Of a DNA stretch of 64,000 nucleotides, positions 28,756-38,920 are shown piece after piece; position 1 is the first letter of the stretch, and the number at the start of each line of letters is the position of its first letter. Source of the stretch: Bartonella machadoae (GTDB lineage Bacteria; Pseudomonadota; Alphaproteobacteria; Rhizobiales; Rhizobiaceae); assembly GCF_022559585.1 (NCBI RefSeq), contig NZ_CP087114.1, forward strand, positions 165,095 through 229,094. Direction: 5' to 3'. Under the pieces are notes generated by a model. That model worked only from the letters and a program-made list of their open reading frames with translations. It searched no databases and was not told where the DNA came from. The translations under genes were made by a program, and so were the position numbers.

Positions 28756-29280
28756 ATGGATAATGCACAAGTTAGTTTAGAAGCTCTTCCTTATCGCCGA
28801 TGCGTTGGAATTGCTGTCTTTAATCATGCAGGTAAAGTTTGGGTTGGACGTCGTTTAATGACGTCCGATCATCCTATCGCCGAAATGCCTCATCGTTGGC
28901 AGCTTCCTCAAGGAGGAATTGATGAGAATGAAGAGCCATTAGATGCGGCATGTCGTGAGCTTTACGAAGAAACGGGTATTCGATCTGTAAAATTGATTAA
29001 GGAAGCAAAAAATTGGTTCACTTATGATTTTCCACAAGAACTTGTTGGGTGTAAATTAAGCAACAGATATCGTGGACAAATACAAAAATGGTTTGCTTTT
29101 CAATTTACGGGAGATCTTTCTGAAATCATGACGAATCCCCCGCCGGATGGTCATAAAGCAGAATTCGACCAGTGGAAATGGATTGATCTGGAAACGCTGC
29201 CTTCGATTGTGATTTCTTTTAAAAAGCATGTTTATAGGAAAGTTGTTAATGAATTTCGAGGTAGCCTCAAGCGATTATAA
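28756..29280 (+). CDS. rppH: RNA pyrophosphohydrolase / invasion protein IalA
   Basis: 174 residues. The complete Nudix box GGIDENEEPLDAACRELYEE lies at about residues 54-73, preceded by RWQLPQ. The family hydrolyses dinucleoside polyphosphates and removes 5' pyrophosphate from RNA. In Bartonella the same protein is called IalA and is linked to erythrocyte invasion. It lies 31 bases after ctpA and 110 bases before ialB. Confidence 0.95.
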   Translation: MDNAQVSLEALPYRRCVGIAVFNHAGKVWVGRRLMTSDHPIAEMPHRWQLPQGGIDENEEPLDAACRELYEETGIRSVKLIKEAKNWFTYDFPQELVGCKLSNRYRGQIQKWFAFQFTGDLSEIMTNPPPDGHKAEFDQWKWIDLETLPSIVISFKKHVYRKVVNEFRGSLKRL

Positions 29281-29390
29281 AAGCTATACAATTATAGAAA
29301 GGTCTTTTTTATTAAGATGTTTTTATATATGTATAATTATTAAAAGATAATGAGCATGTTTCTCTTTTATGTAAAAAACTGGAATATAAA

Positions 29391-29951
29391 ATGAAAAAGT
29401 TATTGAATTTACTTATATTTTTTACTCTCTTGAGTATTTCTTCTGTGGCATTTGCATCAGATTCAAAACCTGCCGCAGCTAAACCCGCAGCAGCTACATT
29501 ACCAAACGGTGCCTCTTCTTTGTCTGAAACTTTCGGCTTGTGGACTGTTAATTGTGTTATACAAGAGGGGAAAAAGATTTGTTTTATGTACCGCCAAGAA
29601 GTAAATGAGCAAGGTCGTGTTATTGTAGCTATGAATGTCCTTCTTAATGCTGATGGTGTGGTATCTGGTAATTTGACGATTCCTTTTGGCGTTTTAGTCT
29701 CTAAGCCTGTTCGTTTACAAGTTGATGAAGGAAAGGCTACTATCGAAACCAGTGTTCGGACGTGCACATCAGCAGGTTGTATTGTTCCCATAGTCTTTGA
29801 TAAAAGTTACGTGGCAGCTTTACGCGCTGGAAAGCATTTGAAAATGGCTATGACAATTGCCGCTCCAGGTGAACCACCTTTGAATGATTTATTTGTTCAG
29901 TTGAATGGTTTTAGCAATGCTCTTAATCGTTTGACTGCGTTGCAGAAATAA
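29391..29951 (+). CDS. ialB: Invasion associated locus B protein
   Basis: 186 residues with a signal peptide (LLNLLIFFTLLSISSVAFA) and an alanine/proline/lysine linker. The mature domain starts FGLWTVNC near residue 50, with a paired cysteine in KKICFMYRQ, and contains RTCTSAGCIVP near residue 125, the typical IalB cysteine pattern. It ends with LNGFSNALNRL, which resembles the end of the paralogue at 17266. Its place directly after ialA fits the ialAB locus. It is followed by a perfect palindromic terminator. Confidence 0.93.
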   Translation: MKKLLNLLIFFTLLSISSVAFASDSKPAAAKPAAATLPNGASSLSETFGLWTVNCVIQEGKKICFMYRQEVNEQGRVIVAMNVLLNADGVVSGNLTIPFGVLVSKPVRLQVDEGKATIETSVRTCTSAGCIVPIVFDKSYVAALRAGKHLKMAMTIAAPGEPPLNDLFVQLNGFSNALNRLTALQK

Positions 29952-29964
29952 TTTTAAAAATAAC

Positions 29965-29995
29965 AAAGACGACCTTTAAAGGTCGTCTTTAATTT
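29965..29995 (+). terminator. Palindromic terminator after ialB
   Basis: Bases 29965-29990 form a perfect 26-bp inverted repeat (aaagacgacc paired with ggtcgtcttt), followed by a short AT run. It lies 13 bases beyond the ialB stop. Confidence 0.88.
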
Positions 29996-30029
29996 AAGCG
30001 TTTTTTGTAACAGACTTACAGTTAAAACG

Positions 30030-30236
30030 ATGAGATTATTATGTAAGGGGCTTTTAGAGTTTTATTTAAAGGTTCTCAGATTATTCGCTGTTTTTTCTGT
30101 TTTAGTGAGTTCTTTTTTTCTCATATTTTTTATGAGGTTTCCCATCATTATAATAGAGATGAAGAGTTTTGGTATTTGGATTTTCTATTTATGGAAAAAG
30201 GAACATTGGAGTACGACACCATTGTCCCATCAATAG
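30030..30236 (+). CDS. Possible small membrane protein, doubtful
   Basis: A 68-codon frame with a hydrophobic centre (VLVSSFFLIFFM and FPIIII). I see no good ribosome binding site and recognise no family. It occupies the gap between ialB and yggT and could be chance in AT-rich DNA. Confidence 0.2.
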   Translation: MRLLCKGLLEFYLKVLRLFAVFSVLVSSFFLIFFMRFPIIIIEMKSFGIWIFYLWKKEHWSTTPLSHQ

Positions 30237-30299
30237 GCTTATTTTAATGAAAGCTCTCTATACACCCTTTTGTTTCTTTGATTAAAAGAGGAATAAAAC

Positions 30300-30593
30300 A
30301 TGGTTTATGCGTTGCTTCAGGTGATAGATCTCATTTTTAATATTTATATAGATATTTTAATTGTAAGTGTCATTTTTTCTTGGTTGTGTGTCTTTAATAT
30401 CATAAATGCACGAAAGCGCTTTGTTATTCTAATAGGGAGCTTTTTATACCGATTGACAGAGCCAATTCTAAGTCGTGTCCGGCGGGTTTTACCAAATTTT
30501 GGAACAATTGATATTTCACCTATTGTAGTTTTTCTCATTATTTATTTTATTCGTACTTTCATGTGGCGCGCTTATGCCGGCATGTATCTATAA
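30300..30593 (+). CDS. YggT family membrane protein
   Basis: 97 residues, with a good ribosome binding site (agagga) 7 bases before the ATG. Two hydrophobic segments frame the family signature [14 protein letters not shown] near residue 55, followed by [15 protein letters not shown]. YggT proteins are inner-membrane proteins, suggested to act in osmotic or cell-envelope functions. The DUF167 gene that follows is its usual neighbour. Confidence 0.92.
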   Translation: MVYALLQVIDLIFNIYIDILIVSVIFSWLCVFNIINARKRFVILIGSFLYRLTEPILSRVRRVLPNFGTIDISPIVVFLIIYFIRTFMWRAYAGMYL

Positions 30594-30616
30594 AAATACT
30601 GTGTAAGATACAGAAA

Positions 30617-30937
30617 ATGTTTTATCAAAATGATGATAATCATGGCTTGAGTTTATTTGTACATCTCACTCCAAAGGCTTCCGTTGATAGAATAATGGGA
30701 GTTAAGTGTAGGGATGACGGAAAGCAATATTTGGTTATACGCCTCCGTGCTGTTCCTGAAGATGGAAAGGCAAATAAGGCTCTCATTCAATTTTTATCGA
30801 AGCAATGGAAAGTTCCATCTTCTTCTATTTGTCTAAAAAGCGGTGCAACATCTCGTTACAAGCAACTTTATTTTTCAACACATTTGGAAAAGCTAAAGCA
30901 GATATGGCGATCTTTAGAAGATGATCTCTCAAAGTAA
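30617..30937 (+). CDS. DUF167 (YggU) family protein
   Basis: 106 residues from ATG 30617; an upstream GTG inside yggT is less likely. It has the family core LTPKASVDRIMG, then LRAVPEDGKANKALIQFLS, then a lysine-rich WKVPSSSICLKSGATSR. The biochemical role is unknown. It is commonly paired with yggT, as here. Confidence 0.9.
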   Translation: MFYQNDDNHGLSLFVHLTPKASVDRIMGVKCRDDGKQYLVIRLRAVPEDGKANKALIQFLSKQWKVPSSSICLKSGATSRYKQLYFSTHLEKLKQIWRSLEDDLSK

Positions 30938-30972
30938 AAAAGCCTATTTTAAAAGATAGGCTTTATTTTTTG
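30938..30972. terminator. Bidirectional terminator between convergent genes
   Basis: An inverted repeat pairs aaagcctat with ataggcttt (about 30939-30964) and is flanked by an A-run on the left and a T-run on the right. It separates the DUF167 gene from ppa on the opposite strand. Confidence 0.85.
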
Positions 30973-30978
30973 CCGTGG

Positions 30979-31509
30979 TTATATTTTTTTGTTGCGATCA
31001 ATCGCTTGCTTAATGAGTTCATGGGCAAAATCTTTATCCCGCCAACCTTCAATTTTAGCCCATTTCCCAGGTTCGAGATCTTTGTAATGTTCAAAGAAGT
31101 GTTCAATTTGTTTAAGGGTGATTTCAGGAAGATCTGTATAGTTACGAATATTGATATAGCGTTTTGTTAATTTTGGGGTAGGAACAGCAATAATTTTTTC
31201 ATCTTTACCACCATCATCCTCCATCATGAGAGCACCGATAGGACAAACATTAATAACACAACCTGGGATCAGTGGACGGGTATTACAGATAAGTACATCA
31301 ATAGGATCACCATCATCTGAAAGTGTATGCGGGACAAAGCCATAATTTCCTGGATAGACCATTGATGTATGAAGAAAACGATCAACAAATAATGCTTCCG
31401 ATTTTTTGTCCATCTCATATTTTATTGGTTGACCACCAAGAGAAACCTCTACAATAACATTGATATCTTCTGGTGGATTTTTCCCAACAGGGATTTCTTT
31501 AATATTCAT
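30979..31509 (-). CDS. ppa: Inorganic pyrophosphatase
   Basis: 176 residues, the usual length for the family I enzyme. Signatures are [26 protein letters not shown] and the metal-binding [10 protein letters not shown]. It hydrolyses pyrophosphate to drive biosynthesis. A good ribosome binding site (aaggatg) precedes the ATG. typA lies upstream on the same strand, 66 bases away. Confidence 0.96.
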   Translation of the reverse strand: MNIKEIPVGKNPPEDINVIVEVSLGGQPIKYEMDKKSEALFVDRFLHTSMVYPGNYGFVPHTLSDDGDPIDVLICNTRPLIPGCVINVCPIGALMMEDDGGKDEKIIAVPTPKLTKRYINIRNYTDLPEITLKQIEHFFEHYKDLEPGKWAKIEGWRDKDFAHELIKQAIDRNKKI

Positions 31510-31575
31510 GGAAACATCCTTTCTGGAGTAATGAAGCTAAGTACAATAAAATATTCGACGGAGAAAGTCATAAAA

Positions 31576-33402
31576 TTAGTTTGAAATTGATGCACGTGTT
31601 TTTTCAAAACGTTTGCGTTCATTGGGATCTAAATAGAGTTTGCGTAAACGAATATTTTTAGGAGTTACTTCTACAAGTTCATCATCTTGTATCCAAGCTA
31701 GAGCACGTTCTAATGTCATTTTAAGCGGGGGAGTTAATTTTACGGCTTCATCTTTTCCAGAAGCACGCATATTGGTTAGCTTTTTTCCTTTTAACACATT
31801 CACTTCTAAATCGTTATCACGTGAGTGTATACCAATAATCATGCCTTGATAGACTTTAACACCGGCATCGATCACCATAGGTCCACGATCTTCAAGATTA
31901 AAAAGAGCATAAGCGACAGATTCACCGTTATCATTTGAAATCATAACACCATTAACGCGACCACTAATATCCCCTTTATAAGGTTCATAGGCATGAAAAA
32001 GGCGATTCATAATGGCAGTGCCACGTGTATCAGTTAAAAGCTCGGATTGATAACCAATGAGTCCTCGCGTTGGTGCATAAAAGACAAGACGGACACGATT
32101 ACCTCCAGAAGGGCGTAATTCAACCATTTCACCTTTACGTTCGGACATTTTTTGCACAACAGTTCCGGAATATTCCTCATCAACATCGATAACAACTTCT
32201 TCGATTGGTTCAAGGGTTGTTCCGTTTTCATCTTTTTGCATCACAACGCGTGGCCGTGAAACACTAAGCTCAAATCCTTCACGGCGCATATTTTCAATAA
32301 GAACGGCAAGTTGTAATTCTCCTCGTCCTGAAACGTAAAAAGAATCTTTATCTGCCGATTCTTCAATTTTAAGGGCTACATTGCCTTCAGCTTCTTTTAA
32401 CAAACGATCACGGATGACACGGCTTGTTACTTTATCGCCTTCGGTTCCGGCAAGAGGGCTATCATTGACGAGAAAGCTCATAGTAACAGTGGGGGGATCA
32501 ATTGGTTGAGCAGTAAGAGGTTCATTGACTGTAGGATCACAGAAAGTATCGGCAACGGTACCTTTTTGTAGACCGGCAATTGCTACAATATCACCGGCAA
32601 CACTTTCTTCAATAGGTTGTCTTTCCAACCCACGAAATGCCAAAATTTTTGAAATACGTCCAGTTTCGAGAAGTTTTCCATCTTGCCCAAGCACTTTAAC
32701 ACTTTGATTGGGTTTTATAGAGCCCGAATGAATGCGCCCTGTAATAATTCGCCCAAGAAATGGATCTGCCTCAAGAATAGTTCCGATCATACGAAATGGT
32801 CCCTCCGCGACATGAGGGGAAGGGACATGGCGGGTGACAAGATCAAACAAAGGAGCAAGTCCCTGATCTTTCGGGCCTTCAGGAGATTCAGCCATCCATC
32901 CATCACGACCTGATCCATAAAGAATGGGAAAATCAAGTTGTTCATCGGTTGCATCAAGAGCAGCAAAAAGATCAAAAACCTCATTGATAACTTCATCAGC
33001 TCGTGCATCAGCACGATCAATTTTATTGATAGCAACAATTGGACGTAAACCTACTTTCAATGCTTTTCCAACGACAAATTTCGTTTGTGGCATTGGACCT
33101 TCAGCAGCATCAACAAGCACAATTGCGCCGTCAACCATGTTTAAAATACGTTCAACTTCTCCACCAAAATCAGCGTGACCTGGTGTATCAACAATGTTAA
33201 TTCTGGTATCTTTCCAAACAACGGAGGTGACTTTTGCTAGAATTGTAATTCCACGTTCTTTTTCGATGTCATTTGAATCCATCATACGTTCGCTGGTACG
33301 CTGGTTATCACGAAAGTTTCCTGATTGTTTGAGAAGTTCGTCTACGAGTGTTGTTTTGCCATGGTCAACATGGGCAATGATGGCGATATTACGCAATTGC
33401 AT
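31576..33402 (-). CDS. typA: Translational GTPase TypA/BipA
   Basis: 608 residues. The GTPase domain shows [13 protein letters not shown] near the start, [22 protein letters not shown] and INKIDR. Elongation-factor-like domains follow (RIGTILE-type region near residue 205, [12 protein letters not shown] near 355), then the BipA-specific C-terminal domain ([28 protein letters not shown]). TypA acts in ribosome assembly and stress adaptation. Confidence 0.96.
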   Translation of the reverse strand: MQLRNIAIIAHVDHGKTTLVDELLKQSGNFRDNQRTSERMMDSNDIEKERGITILAKVTSVVWKDTRINIVDTPGHADFGGEVERILNMVDGAIVLVDAAEGPMPQTKFVVGKALKVGLRPIVAINKIDRADARADEVINEVFDLFAALDATDEQLDFPILYGSGRDGWMAESPEGPKDQGLAPLFDLVTRHVPSPHVAEGPFRMIGTILEADPFLGRIITGRIHSGSIKPNQSVKVLGQDGKLLETGRISKILAFRGLERQPIEESVAGDIVAIAGLQKGTVADTFCDPTVNEPLTAQPIDPPTVTMSFLVNDSPLAGTEGDKVTSRVIRDRLLKEAEGNVALKIEESADKDSFYVSGRGELQLAVLIENMRREGFELSVSRPRVVMQKDENGTTLEPIEEVVIDVDEEYSGTVVQKMSERKGEMVELRPSGGNRVRLVFYAPTRGLIGYQSELLTDTRGTAIMNRLFHAYEPYKGDISGRVNGVMISNDNGESVAYALFNLEDRGPMVIDAGVKVYQGMIIGIHSRDNDLEVNVLKGKKLTNMRASGKDEAVKLTPPLKMTLERALAWIQDDELVEVTPKNIRLRKLYLDPNERKRFEKTRASISN

Positions 33403-34233
33403 AAATTTTCTTCTTTTCGTTTAATGAAATTTCACTTGAGGCAACGCCTTTGCGTTCCTTACCTTACTCTTACACAACCTTTTACATGTTTTTTTATAAT
33501 TTTGGAAGAGGGATAAGAAAAACAATTCAATCAATTGCTGCATCTTACAGTAAAGAATTAAGTGATTATTGATTTCATTATATTTTTTGAAGTATTATCT
33601 TTAGTTTCGGGGCTTTTTAATCGATTTAAGGGTAAATCTTTTAAGATCTGCAATTTTGTATAAAAGATTTTTGCTGTTCTGTTCGTTTGAAGAACTTTTC
33701 CAAAACCTTTAAATATGTAAGCATTTTATATGAGGCATACGATAGAGAAAAATACTGTAATTTGCTCGTTTATAATATCATTTTCTTATTTATTTATATG
33801 CACTTTATTATGAATTAAAAAATATTTATTTTCATCTTGTTAAGAAGGAAAGTTTTGTATGCATAAATGAGATTTGAGAAAGGACGTGATATGCCCTTCA
33901 TAAACGGTCTTAATGCAAGAACATTTGTAATATTGAATGATGGCAATGAGAATGTTAACAAACATCCATTTTTCTTTATGTTATCTTTGTTTTTTCTTTA
34001 GAGAATACGTTAACATATATTCGTTGGACTCTAAAATTTCTTTTTGACTCTTCATTGAATATTTTATGCTTACTCATAAGTGAAGCATTTGGAATAATGA
34101 ACTATGACAATATTAAAAGAATTTATTTAAAATGTATGGTGCTTTTTTATATTTTAAAAAACAATGTTTTGTTCACACACTGCTTACAGAGCAAAGATTT
34201 TAAGTTGTATGAGGTGAGTTTTTGCTTCCCATA
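33403..34233. other. AT-rich intergenic region between typA and mgtE
   Basis: About 830 bp with no intact gene. It contains one weak match to the start of the integrase relics described at 38122 and 49924, listed separately. The rest shows nothing I recognise. Confidence 0.5.
33858..33981 (+). pseudogene. Possible integrase N-terminal relic
   Basis: An ATG at 33891 opens a short frame MPFINGLNARTFVILNDG, resembling the start of P4-type integrases. The same pattern is seen in the relic at 38122 (LNARAVATLGAG) and the one at 49924 (MPLMNHLN, TFATLGAG). The upstream leader also aligns loosely (gagaaagg before the ATG). It is short and diverged, so only suggestive. Confidence 0.4.
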
Positions 34234-35610
34234 TTAGAGCAGAGTTCCAGATAAAATAAAGGAGGCAACAGAAAAATAGATCACGATTCCCATAACATCC
34301 ACTAAAGTTGCTACAAGAGGAGCTGAAGCGCTTGCTGGATCAAATCCAAAACGTTTAAGAATAAAGGGAAGCATGGAGCCGGATAAAGAACCAAAGGTAA
34401 CAATTCCAACCAAAGCTGCACCCACTGTTATGGCAATAAAAACCCAATGTTCACCATAATTGTAAATACCGAGTTCTTGCCAAAGTGCAATACGCACCAT
34501 TCCAATAAGTCCAAGCAAAAGGCCAAGAGATATCCCTGCTGGAATTTCACGGAGGATAATTTTCCACCAGTCTTTGAGTGTGAGCTCACGTAAAGCTAAA
34601 GCACGAATAATAAGAGATGTTGCTTGCGAACCCGAGTTTCCTCCAGAACTCATAATGAGAGGGATAAACAGAGTGAGAGTGATGACTTTTTCAAGTTCTG
34701 TTTCGAAATATTGCATAGCGCTTGCTGTTAGCATTTCACCAAGAAAAAGCAGTGCGAGCCAACCACCACGTTTTTTCATCATTCCTAGAAAGTTGATTTG
34801 CATATAGGGTTTATCAAGAGCTTCCATACCCCCAAATTTATAAGCATCTTCACTCATTTCCTCAACCATTGTATCAAGTACGTCATCGACGGTCACAATA
34901 CCGATGACATGATTACTATCATCGATAACTGGTACAGAGAGAAGGTCATGGCGTTGAAAAAGACGTGCAATATCTTCATGATGTGTAAGGGGAGATATTG
35001 TAATAGGTGTATCATGTGTAGAAATATTGAGAATTTGATCATCAGGTGAGGCAAGGATAAGGCTACGCAGCGAAACAGCCTTGAGAAGAGTACCTGTTTT
35101 AGGATCAATGACATAGCTCGTATAAACAGTTTCGCGTGTTCGTTCAACATCACGAATGTAATCCAGAGTTCTTTTTACCGTCCAGTTTGCGGGGATTGCT
35201 ATAAACTCTGTGGTCATCATCGCACCGGCTGTATGATCAGGGTAACTGGTCAGTTTTTTTAGTTCAGCGCGTGTTAAAGGTTTGAGCAACGCATAAAGCC
35301 TAGTACGGGTTTCTTTATCCATTTCTTGAAAAACATCGGCAGCAGCATCAGCGGACATACCGTCAAGAATTTCAACTGAACGGTTAATAGGAAGAAGCTC
35401 AAGAATAGCTGCTGGTTGCTCAAGTTCTGGTTTGTCAAACAGTTCAATGGTGTAATCAAGAGGTAAAAGGCTAAGAATAGCTACACGCTCTGTGATATCG
35501 AGATCATTGATGATATCAATCGAGTCAGCAAAATGAAGATTTTTTAATTCCTCGGCGATAACTTCAGGTGAAGAATTTTTGAAGTCGAAGGTCGTTTTAA
35601 TTTCAGTCAT
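34234..35610 (-). CDS. mgtE: Magnesium transporter MgtE
   Basis: 458 residues. The cytoplasmic N domain is alpha-helical (HFADSIDIINDLD to YPDHTAGAMM). Two CBS domains cover about residues 140-260 (VSLRSLILA, DDVLDTMVEEM). Five membrane segments at the C-terminus include MSSGGNSGSQATSLIIRALA, the hallmark of the transporter pore. MgtE carries Mg2+ across the inner membrane, gated by the N and CBS domains. Confidence 0.95.
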   Translation of the reverse strand: MTEIKTTFDFKNSSPEVIAEELKNLHFADSIDIINDLDITERVAILSLLPLDYTIELFDKPELEQPAAILELLPINRSVEILDGMSADAAADVFQEMDKETRTRLYALLKPLTRAELKKLTSYPDHTAGAMMTTEFIAIPANWTVKRTLDYIRDVERTRETVYTSYVIDPKTGTLLKAVSLRSLILASPDDQILNISTHDTPITISPLTHHEDIARLFQRHDLLSVPVIDDSNHVIGIVTVDDVLDTMVEEMSEDAYKFGGMEALDKPYMQINFLGMMKKRGGWLALLFLGEMLTASAMQYFETELEKVITLTLFIPLIMSSGGNSGSQATSLIIRALALRELTLKDWWKIILREIPAGISLGLLLGLIGMVRIALWQELGIYNYGEHWVFIAITVGAALVGIVTFGSLSGSMLPFILKRFGFDPASASAPLVATLVDVMGIVIYFSVASFILSGTLL

Positions 35611-35956
35611 AACAAAGTACCTTCCGAAGGATTGGAGAATATAAATTTATATCATGGATAGGTATAACAAAAGTTATGGAAGATTTAAAAAAAACCTCCC
35701 CGATTGTAGTTATTCAATTGTTAATATTGGAAATAAAGTCAAGGATAGATTACGGATTATAAACAATTTCATGAATAAGACATATAGAAATTTTCATTTT
35801 TTTATCTTCTTATAAGAAAAATATGCTGGATGTTTGCTTTTAAAAGAGAAATCTGAAAAGCATTTTGCAACGCACACAATAATTTTAGTATATTATCAAT
35901 TTGTGTCGTAAAGGTAAATTATATACATCAAATTCATAATGGAGAGAGAGAATATT
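35611..35956. other. Divergent promoter region mgtE / M3 peptidase
   Basis: About 345 bp between divergent genes. I see no gene or recognisable regulatory element beyond the ribosome binding site of the downstream gene. Confidence 0.45.
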
Positions 35957-37981
35957 ATGACAAAAGAAGCAGTTTTGGACTGGAAGGGATTTTCAGGGCT
36001 TCCTGATTTTTCTTCAATAAGTGATGAAGATTTTAGACCCGCTTTTGAACAGGCTCTTCAAGAAGCAGAACAAGAGCTAGAGACAATTGCAACGGTTCAA
36101 GAACCAGCGACACTTGAGAATTTTTTACAGCCTTTTGAGCTTTCTGGAAAAGCGCTTGATCGTGCCTGTTCAATCTTTTTCTTGCGTTCGAGCGCAGATA
36201 GTAATGCGTTGATTCAACAGTTAGAACAAGAGTTTGTTGTAAAGCTTTCTCGCTATTCTTCGAAAATTATGATGGATGCACGGATATTTGCGAAAGTAGA
36301 TGTGCTTTATAAACAATCACAACAAGGCATGTATGATAGTGAAACAACACGTGTTCTTGAATTATGGTGGAAAAAGTTTGTTTGTAATGGTGCAAAACTT
36401 AATGAAGAGGATAAAAAGCGGCTTGTTGAGATTAATGAGAAGCTTGCTTTTTTAAATGCTACTTTTGGTCAACATGTTTTAAAAGATGAAGCTGAATGGG
36501 TTTTATTTTTAGAACAAACAGATTTGTCTGGTTTGCCTGAAGACCTTATTGCTTCAATGAAGGAAGTTGCGCGTGAAAGAGGACATGAGGGAGCCTATGC
36601 ATTAACATTGGCACGCTCAATGATTGATCCTTTTTTAAAATTTTCTCATCGCCGTGATTTACGGGAAGTAGCTTTTCAAGCGTGGTCTAAACGTGGTGAG
36701 AATGACAACGAGAATGATAATCGGTCAATTATTTTAGAGATTATAGCGCTTCGTGATGAGAAGGCTAAATTATTAGGATATAACTCTTTTGCAGATTTGA
36801 AACTTGATAATACTATGGCAAAAAGTGTTGATGCGGTTATGGGTCTACTCACCCCTGTATGGGAACGTGCAAGAGTTAAAGCTTCTAGCGAACAAATAGA
36901 ATTGCAAAATTTTGCACATAATCAGGGAAGCAATGAGACTTTAGAAGCTTGGGATTGGCGCTATTACGCTGAAAAACTTCGTTCTGAAAAATTCTCTTTC
37001 GATGGATCTGAAATTAAATATTATTTCCAGCTTGATCGCATCATTGAAGCAGCTTTTGGGGTGGCAGAAAAGCTTTTTGGTATTACATTTGAAGAAAAGA
37101 ACGCTATTCCACTTTGGCATCCTGATGCACGTTTGTGGGAAGTAAGAAAATCTGATGGAAGCCTGCTAGGGCATTTTATCGGTGATTATTTTGCACGTCC
37201 TTCAAAAAGATCTGGTGCATGGATGAGTAATTTACAATCGCAACATAAATTGAATGGTGGACAAAAACCTATTATCTACAATGTTTGTAATTTTGCTAAG
37301 CCCCCCAAAGAAGAGGTTGCACTTTTATCACTTGATGATGCACGGACACTCTTCCATGAATTTGGTCATGCATTACATGGTTTGCTTTCTGATGTAACAT
37401 GGCCATCTGTATCAGGAACATCTGTTTCGCGTGATTTTGTTGAACTTCCTTCTCAACTTTATGAACATTGGTTAACTGTACCAGAGATTTTAAAATCGTA
37501 TGCTACACATGTAAAAACAGGGCTTCCTATGCCACAAACATTGATGGATAAAGTTTTATCCGCACAGAAATTTAATGCTGGTTTTGCTGCGGTTGAGTTT
37601 ACCTCATCGGCTCTTGTAGATATGGCTTTTCATCAGGGAAAAACAGTAACTGATCCAACACTATTTGAGCGCCAAGAATTAGAAAAGTTGCAAATGCCCA
37701 ATACCATCATCATGCGTCACCGTCCTACCCATTTTTCGCATATATTTTCAGGGGATGGTTATGCTGCTGGTTACTATTCTTATATGTGGTCGGAAGTCCT
37801 TGATGCTGATGCTTTTCAAGCTTTTGAAGAAACGGGGAATGTTTTTGATTCAGAACTTGCTGATCGCCTAAAGCGTTTTATCTATTCTGCTGGGGGAAGT
37901 CATGATCCAGAGGGACTCTATAAAGCCTTTCGGGGGCGGTTACCATCACCAGAAGCCATGATAAAAAAACGTGGGTTGTAA
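35957..37981 (+). CDS. M3 family oligopeptidase (Dcp-like)
   Basis: 674 residues from ATG 35957, with ggagagag upstream; the ATG at 35939 would put that ribosome binding site inside the gene. The thimet-oligopeptidase zinc site HEFGHALHG lies at about residue 470, preceded by LFHEFG context and followed by VELPSQLYEHW and a substrate-binding GYAAGYYSYMWSEV. It probably cleaves short peptides in the cytoplasm, as peptidyl-dipeptidase Dcp or oligopeptidase A do. Confidence 0.93.
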   Translation: MTKEAVLDWKGFSGLPDFSSISDEDFRPAFEQALQEAEQELETIATVQEPATLENFLQPFELSGKALDRACSIFFLRSSADSNALIQQLEQEFVVKLSRYSSKIMMDARIFAKVDVLYKQSQQGMYDSETTRVLELWWKKFVCNGAKLNEEDKKRLVEINEKLAFLNATFGQHVLKDEAEWVLFLEQTDLSGLPEDLIASMKEVARERGHEGAYALTLARSMIDPFLKFSHRRDLREVAFQAWSKRGENDNENDNRSIILEIIALRDEKAKLLGYNSFADLKLDNTMAKSVDAVMGLLTPVWERARVKASSEQIELQNFAHNQGSNETLEAWDWRYYAEKLRSEKFSFDGSEIKYYFQLDRIIEAAFGVAEKLFGITFEEKNAIPLWHPDARLWEVRKSDGSLLGHFIGDYFARPSKRSGAWMSNLQSQHKLNGGQKPIIYNVCNFAKPPKEEVALLSLDDARTLFHEFGHALHGLLSDVTWPSVSGTSVSRDFVELPSQLYEHWLTVPEILKSYATHVKTGLPMPQTLMDKVLSAQKFNAGFAAVEFTSSALVDMAFHQGKTVTDPTLFERQELEKLQMPNTIIMRHRPTHFSHIFSGDGYAAGYYSYMWSEVLDADAFQAFEETGNVFDSELADRLKRFIYSAGGSHDPEGLYKAFRGRLPSPEAMIKKRGL

Positions 37982-38027
37982 GAAATAAGATATTGATTTT
38001 AAAGATAACTTATCGTTTTTCCTGTTG

Positions 38028-38062
38028 AATGAGAGATGCGATATCCTAAGTTTCTCTCATTT
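38028..38062 (+). terminator. Hairpin after the M3 peptidase gene
   Basis: A 9-bp stem pairs aatgagaga (38028-38036) with tctctcatt (38052-38060), about 46 bases after the stop codon. The T-run is weak, so it is only a candidate terminator. Confidence 0.5.
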
Positions 38063-38121
38063 CAATTCTGCTGGCATTGAATCAATTAAAACTCTCTCCT
38101 CGCACATCACAAATGGGATGA

Positions 38122-38875
38122 TCATGTGGATAAAAACCTGAAAAGAAAGGTATAAAACGCTTTTAATAAATCGCCTAAATGCAAGGGCTGTTGCAACATT
38201 GGGGGCAGGTCAAAGAGAAGAATGGTTTGTTCCTTCACAAGTGGAAAAATGGTAATGCTCAAAGGATTGACCAACATACCATCCACGGGCGGTGGTGTGA
38301 AATGGGATTAGGTGCTTTAAGAAAGGTTTCTTAAAAAAAGCCCGTGAATGTGCAACACAATGGTGTTCTGTTTTGCATGAGGGGCATGATCCCATCATTA
38401 ACAAATATGAGAAACAAAACTATGAGTTAATTGCGTAATCTTTATTATCTCAAAGCCATTGCTGTGGATGCTTTTGAAAGTCGTAAAGTAGCACAAAAAG
38501 GAGATGATAAGGATGGAGATTGGTTTTCACCTTCATATCCTCCCTAAATGAGGCTGCCTCGCTGTTTCAGAAATAACATGAACAAGATATACGCGACACG
38601 CTTGCCCTTATTGGGCTACAAAATCTGCGACAGCTAATAGAATTTTTACCCATCTCAATATTTATTTCAAACATGCTGCCGCATTGGGATTGGATTTTGC
38701 TTTACAAGCAACAGAAAAAGTATGCGCACTTTTAGGAAAACAATGTCATAAAGCCATTAAGAGCCCAGTAATGGATGAGAAAGAGAGAATGGTATATAAG
38801 GCCATACCGTTGTTATGTTCTTTCCTGCGATTGCGCTTTATGCCAATTGCTCCTCCATTATGGTTATATAAGTAA
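38122..38875 (+). pseudogene. Decayed P4-type phage integrase
   Basis: Fragments in several frames follow tyrosine-recombinase order. First comes the N-terminal arm-binding domain (LNARAVATLGAG near 38175, IDQHTIHGR, EMGLGALRKVSLKKARECAT near 38300-38350, LHEGHDPI). Then come pieces of the SAM-like core-binding domain (KAIAVDAFESRKVAQKGD near 38455, FKHAAALGLDF near 38670, ATEKVCALLGKQCHKA). Frameshifts, stops and a missing catalytic domain show a dead gene. No tRNA target is visible beside it. The first 80 bases resemble the relics at 49924-50090 (opposite strand) and about 33858. Confidence 0.8.
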
Positions 38876-38920
38876 AATCTTCATTTGTAGAGCAAACGAA
38901 GATTTTGAATTTTAAAGGTA

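Noticed and set aside
34055..34237. A 60-codon frame near the end of mgtE
   Set aside because: AT-rich composition, no ribosome binding site, no recognisable motif.
38210..38404. A 64-codon minus-strand frame
   Set aside because: It is the reverse of the decayed integrase sequence on the plus strand.
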